This document shows, in pieces, positions 61,844-64,000 of a DNA stretch of 64,000 nt (position 1 is its first letter; each line of letters begins with the position of its first letter). The position numbers were made by a program, and so were the translations under genes. This DNA is from Actinomycetes bacterium (GTDB lineage Bacteria; Actinomycetota; Thermoleophilia; Gaiellales; Gaiellaceae), in assembly GCA_026708005.1 (NCBI GenBank), contig JAPOVR010000107.1:19096-83095 (forward strand), in the 5' to 3' direction. The notes under the pieces are model-generated. The model did no database searches and was not told the origin of the DNA. It saw only the letters and a program-made list of their open reading frames with translations.

Positions 61844-61951
61844 GTGGGAACGGCCCGTTGCTCTCGCTGGCACCGGCTCGTGCCCACCAGACCCTCGCCC
61901 TGGCCGATGGCGCCCGTGGGAACGACACGGTGCTTACGCTGGCACCGACTC
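61844..61951. repeat. Two 36-bp repeats separated by 36 bp
   Basis: Repeats start at 61844 and 61916, share GTGGGAACG, CGCTGGCACCG and CTC at the same positions (about 29 of 36 identical), and are 72 bp apart. The spacing resembles a minimal CRISPR unit, but only two copies exist and there are no cas genes. Confidence 0.5.
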
Positions 61952-61978
61952 CGCGGAGGCCCGCTCCGCACGGCCGCG

Positions 61979-62626
61979 CTAGCCTTGAAAGCCTTCCGCA
62001 CCCACGAGCGGCACGAAGCGGCAAGGGACGGATCTGCTCGTCACGGGTCCCTCAGGACCGCGCGTAACCACCTCGAGCCACTGCCCGCTCCGGTCACCGA
62101 TGGGCACCACCATCCGCCCGTGTACCCGGAGCTGCTCGAACAGGGCTGCCGGGAATCGCGGAGCCGCGGCGCCAACCGTGATCGCATCAAACGGAGCGTG
62201 CTCAGGATGCCCGACCGAGCCATCGCCGCACTGCACGGTGACCCGGTCCTCGAGCCCGAGCGCCGCCAGCGTCTGCGCCGCGCGATCGGCCAGCTCGGGG
62301 ATGCACTCGACGGCGTAGACCTCCGCACCGAGCTCCGCGAGCACGGCTGCCTGATACCCAGACCCGCAGCCGACGTCGAGCACACGGTCGCCACGCCGGA
62401 TACGGGCAGCCTGGCAGGTCAGTGCCACCATGTACGGCTGCGAGATCGTCTGCCCGAATCCGATTGGCAGCGGAACATCGTCGTAGGCCTGATCTGCTAA
62501 GCGCTCGCTGACGAACCGCTCCCGCGGGACGGTCGCCATCGCGCTCAGCACACGCTCGTCGCTGATCTCACGTCCGCGGAGCTGACGGCGAACCATGCGG
62601 TGCCGTGCAGACTGGAAGCTCCCCAT
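61979..62626 (-). CDS. pcm: Protein-L-isoaspartate O-methyltransferase
   Basis: SAM-dependent repair enzyme of 215 residues that methylates isoaspartyl residues in damaged proteins. The family block PLPIGFGQTISQPYMVALTC and the SAM motif VLDVGCGSGYQAAVLAEL are complete; DAITVGAAAPRFPAALFEQL and GRMVVPIG follow as expected. The ATG at 62626 gives the normal length. Confidence 0.95.
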   Translation of the reverse strand: MGSFQSARHRMVRRQLRGREISDERVLSAMATVPRERFVSERLADQAYDDVPLPIGFGQTISQPYMVALTCQAARIRRGDRVLDVGCGSGYQAAVLAELGAEVYAVECIPELADRAAQTLAALGLEDRVTVQCGDGSVGHPEHAPFDAITVGAAAPRFPAALFEQLRVHGRMVVPIGDRSGQWLEVVTRGPEGPVTSRSVPCRFVPLVGAEGFQG

Positions 62627-62689
62627 GCCAGCATCGTGTCACCCGTAGCCGAGCCCCGCGCGACCGCGAACCGGCTGCCGAGCGCGAGC

Positions 62690-62960
62690 TCTGAGGAGGA
62701 AGCCACTGCGGGCAGAAGGCCCTCTAGAAAACCGCCGCTGGGGAGAAAGCGTGAGTAAGGCACTTGGGGAAGCCGCGGGTGGGCAGAACTCCCGCCGGGC
62801 ACGGCCGCCATGCGTACCACTGGGGAGAGGGGCGCCCGAGAAACCTGCCGCCGGAAGGAAGCGAGGAAAAGGCACTGGAGGAAGCCGGCGCCGGGAAAAG
62901 CCGATGCAGGGGAAACGGCCGCTGGGGACCGCCGCCGCCGGGGAGAAAGCGTGACGAAAT
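62690..62960. repeat. Irregular purine-rich repeat array
   Basis: On the plus strand, GGGGAGAAAGCGTGA occurs at about 62738 and 62940. Related GGAAGCC, GGAAGGAAGCG and CCGCCG blocks lie between at 20-45 bp intervals (AAGGCACTTGGGGAAGCCG versus AAGGCACTGGAGGAAGCCG). There is a strong purine bias on one strand. Confidence 0.6.
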
Positions 62961-63030
62961 CGGCACGAACCGATCACACCCCAGCCGCTACCCTGCCCGG
63001 GTTGGGTGGGTGACGGGTGGGTCTCTCCGC
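62950..63030 (+). repeat. Dispersed intergenic repeat, diverged copy 9
   Basis: GTGACGAAATCGG, then CGCTACCCTGCCCGGGTTGG and GTGGGTGACGGGTGGG. The distal TACCCT-CCCGGG-GGTGGG part fits the family, but the head is largely lost. Confidence 0.35.
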
Positions 63031-63098
63031 GCCGCGACAGCATGCGCGCTCGGGCCGGCCGCGCCACAGCTCGGGCGGCGGCTCAGGCCAGCCGTTGC

Positions 63099-63986
63099 TT
63101 AGACGAGGATCGACAGCGCATCACGTTCCGCAACGAACTCCACCTCGGTGACGTCCCCGAGATCCTCCCCATCCATCTGCAGCGGCGTCGGCTCAGCAGC
63201 GTGCAGCAGGGCACGGTCGACATCGTGGAGGGAGATCAGCTCCGACACGGCCCCCTGTCTGCCCGGGCGCGCCAGGACAACCCAGGCAACCCGGGCGATC
63301 GTCCTTGGCACGACATTGGTCACCGCGGTCACGTCCAGTCCGAGCTCGAAGCGCGCCTCGGGAGCGACGTGAACGGGCAGCGGCCCCGCGTAGGTGTACG
63401 GATTGCAGTTCGCGACAGCAACGAGCGAGTACCGGCCATGCCCCTCGAGCGTGAGCGATGGTGGAATGCGCCCGCGCCTGCGCCAGAGCAGCCGAGTGAG
63501 CTCCGCGACGAATGCGAGATCGCCGGCGCGGCGGCCGCCGGCGCGGCCGCGGCCATCGACGGCACGCACGAGCTCGGCGTCGAGGCCAACTCCGCAGGCA
63601 AAGCAGAAGCGGCGCCCGTTCGCCCGACCCAGCGAGATCCTCCGCGTCGAGGTGGACGCGCCGGCCCGGCGTGCACAGGCAAGCGGATCGCGCGGAAGGC
63701 CGAGCGCGCGGGTCAAGACGTTGCTCGCGCCACCCGGCACAAGACCCAGCGGGACGTTTCCGCTCATGCCGTTGACAACCTCGTTGAGCAACCCATCGCC
63801 ACCGAGGGCAAACACCGCCTCACCCTCGACGCACGCCGCCGCCGCAAGCTCGGTCGCGTGTGAGGGGCGCTCGCTCAGCATGATCTCAAGCCGGTTCGCT
63901 GTGCGGAGCTCCTCCGCGGCTCGGTCGAGTGCGTCCGGTGTGACCCCTGACGCCCGCGGGTTGACAATAAGCGTCGCGCTCCGCAT
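63099..63986 (-). CDS. Diacylglycerol kinase-family lipid kinase
   Basis: Protein of 295 residues of the DagK/YegS/LCB5 family, which phosphorylates a lipid head group. The nucleotide-binding motif is FALGGDGLLNEVVNGM, followed by PLGLVPGGASNVLTRALGLP, both standard. Late blocks include VGLDAELVRAVDG and PLQMDGEDLGD. The substrate (diacylglycerol or another lipid) is not known. The ATG at 63986 gives the family N-terminus RSATLIVNPRASG; an ATG 12 nt upstream is also open. Confidence 0.9.
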   Translation of the reverse strand: MRSATLIVNPRASGVTPDALDRAAEELRTANRLEIMLSERPSHATELAAAACVEGEAVFALGGDGLLNEVVNGMSGNVPLGLVPGGASNVLTRALGLPRDPLACARRAGASTSTRRISLGRANGRRFCFACGVGLDAELVRAVDGRGRAGGRRAGDLAFVAELTRLLWRRRGRIPPSLTLEGHGRYSLVAVANCNPYTYAGPLPVHVAPEARFELGLDVTAVTNVVPRTIARVAWVVLARPGRQGAVSELISLHDVDRALLHAAEPTPLQMDGEDLGDVTEVEFVAERDALSILV

Positions 63987-64000
63987 AGGCCGGAGCATGC

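Larger units (their letters stand above)
62627..63098. other. Intergenic region with purine-rich repeats
   Basis: 472 bp between pcm and the lipid-kinase gene. It holds irregular G/A-rich repeats (62690-62960) and a diverged copy of the dispersed repeat (62950-63030). No gene recognised. Confidence 0.5.

Noticed and set aside
61844..61951. CRISPR array upstream of the GT87-like gene
   Set aside because: Only two diverged units and no cas genes; listed as a repeat instead.

Overview
The window is a GC-rich bacterial chromosome segment with dense genes, many GTG starts and many stop/start overlaps. The gene content points to a deep-branching actinobacterium, most likely Thermoleophilia (Gaiellales/Solirubrobacterales-like). 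The grounds are a SUF operon with a divergent SufR-type regulator, the futalosine menaquinone pathway, a bc complex with a split cytochrome b (QcrB plus QcrC carrying subunit IV and a cytochrome c), and a caa3 oxidase of the A2 ('YS') subclass. The taxon is inferred from gene content only. No rRNA or tRNA gene was seen.

Layout. 1-7.8 kb: sufC-sufB-sufD, a CtpE-like P-type ATPase and sufS (cut by the left edge) on the minus strand, with sufR divergent. 7.8-14.5 kb: an ORF-poor repeat region, tatA-tatC, an amidohydrolase, a TPR membrane protein and a lipoprotein cytochrome c. 14.5-20.5 kb: a Usp-like protein, caa3 oxidase ctaC-ctaD-ctaE and an MFS transporter. 21.3-24.3 kb: a small GatC/AtzG-like protein, an amidase and a zinc-independent oxidoreductase, then an FmdB zinc ribbon. 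24.4-33.5 kb and 40-46 kb: a surface polysaccharide locus (flippase, two sulfotransferases, two Wzz-like proteins, an O-antigen ligase/polymerase, a lipoyl-domain/acetyltransferase fusion, AsnB, a DUF354 protein, a PglF/WbpM-like dehydratase, a DegT aminotransferase). It is split by an RraA-hyuA-hyuB cluster at 34.4-39.6 kb. 46-58 kb: one long minus-strand supercluster for quinone and respiration: hemB, a HepS-like protein, a 53-residue membrane protein, a UbiD decarboxylase, qcrA-qcrB-qcrC, menG, hepT, mqnE, mqnA, mqnC, DedA. 58-64 kb: an M23-like protein, a YmdB phosphodiesterase, a GT87-like membrane protein, pcm and a lipid kinase.

How the parts fit. The 46-58 kb block makes menaquinone from chorismate, prenylates and methylates it, and encodes the bc complex that oxidises it; the caa3 oxidase takes the electrons to oxygen. 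HemB supplies haem and SUF supplies Fe-S clusters, including that of the Rieske protein. Tat probably exports folded redox proteins. The polysaccharide genes suggest a sulfated, possibly bacillosamine-type (2,4-diamino sugar) polymer.

Two things stand out beyond ordinary genes. First, a family of about nine dispersed intergenic repeats of roughly 105 bp combines two GTGAC boxes one helical turn apart, a small hairpin followed by a T-run, and a GC hairpin with a G-quadruplex motif; two inverted copies bracket hyuA-hyuB. Second, a TAnnnT -10 box lies 6-10 nt before the start codon of many genes, which implies leaderless transcription. The most unusual protein is the fusion of lipoyl domain, E3-binding-like segment and PglD/NeuD acetyltransferase at 31404-32522.
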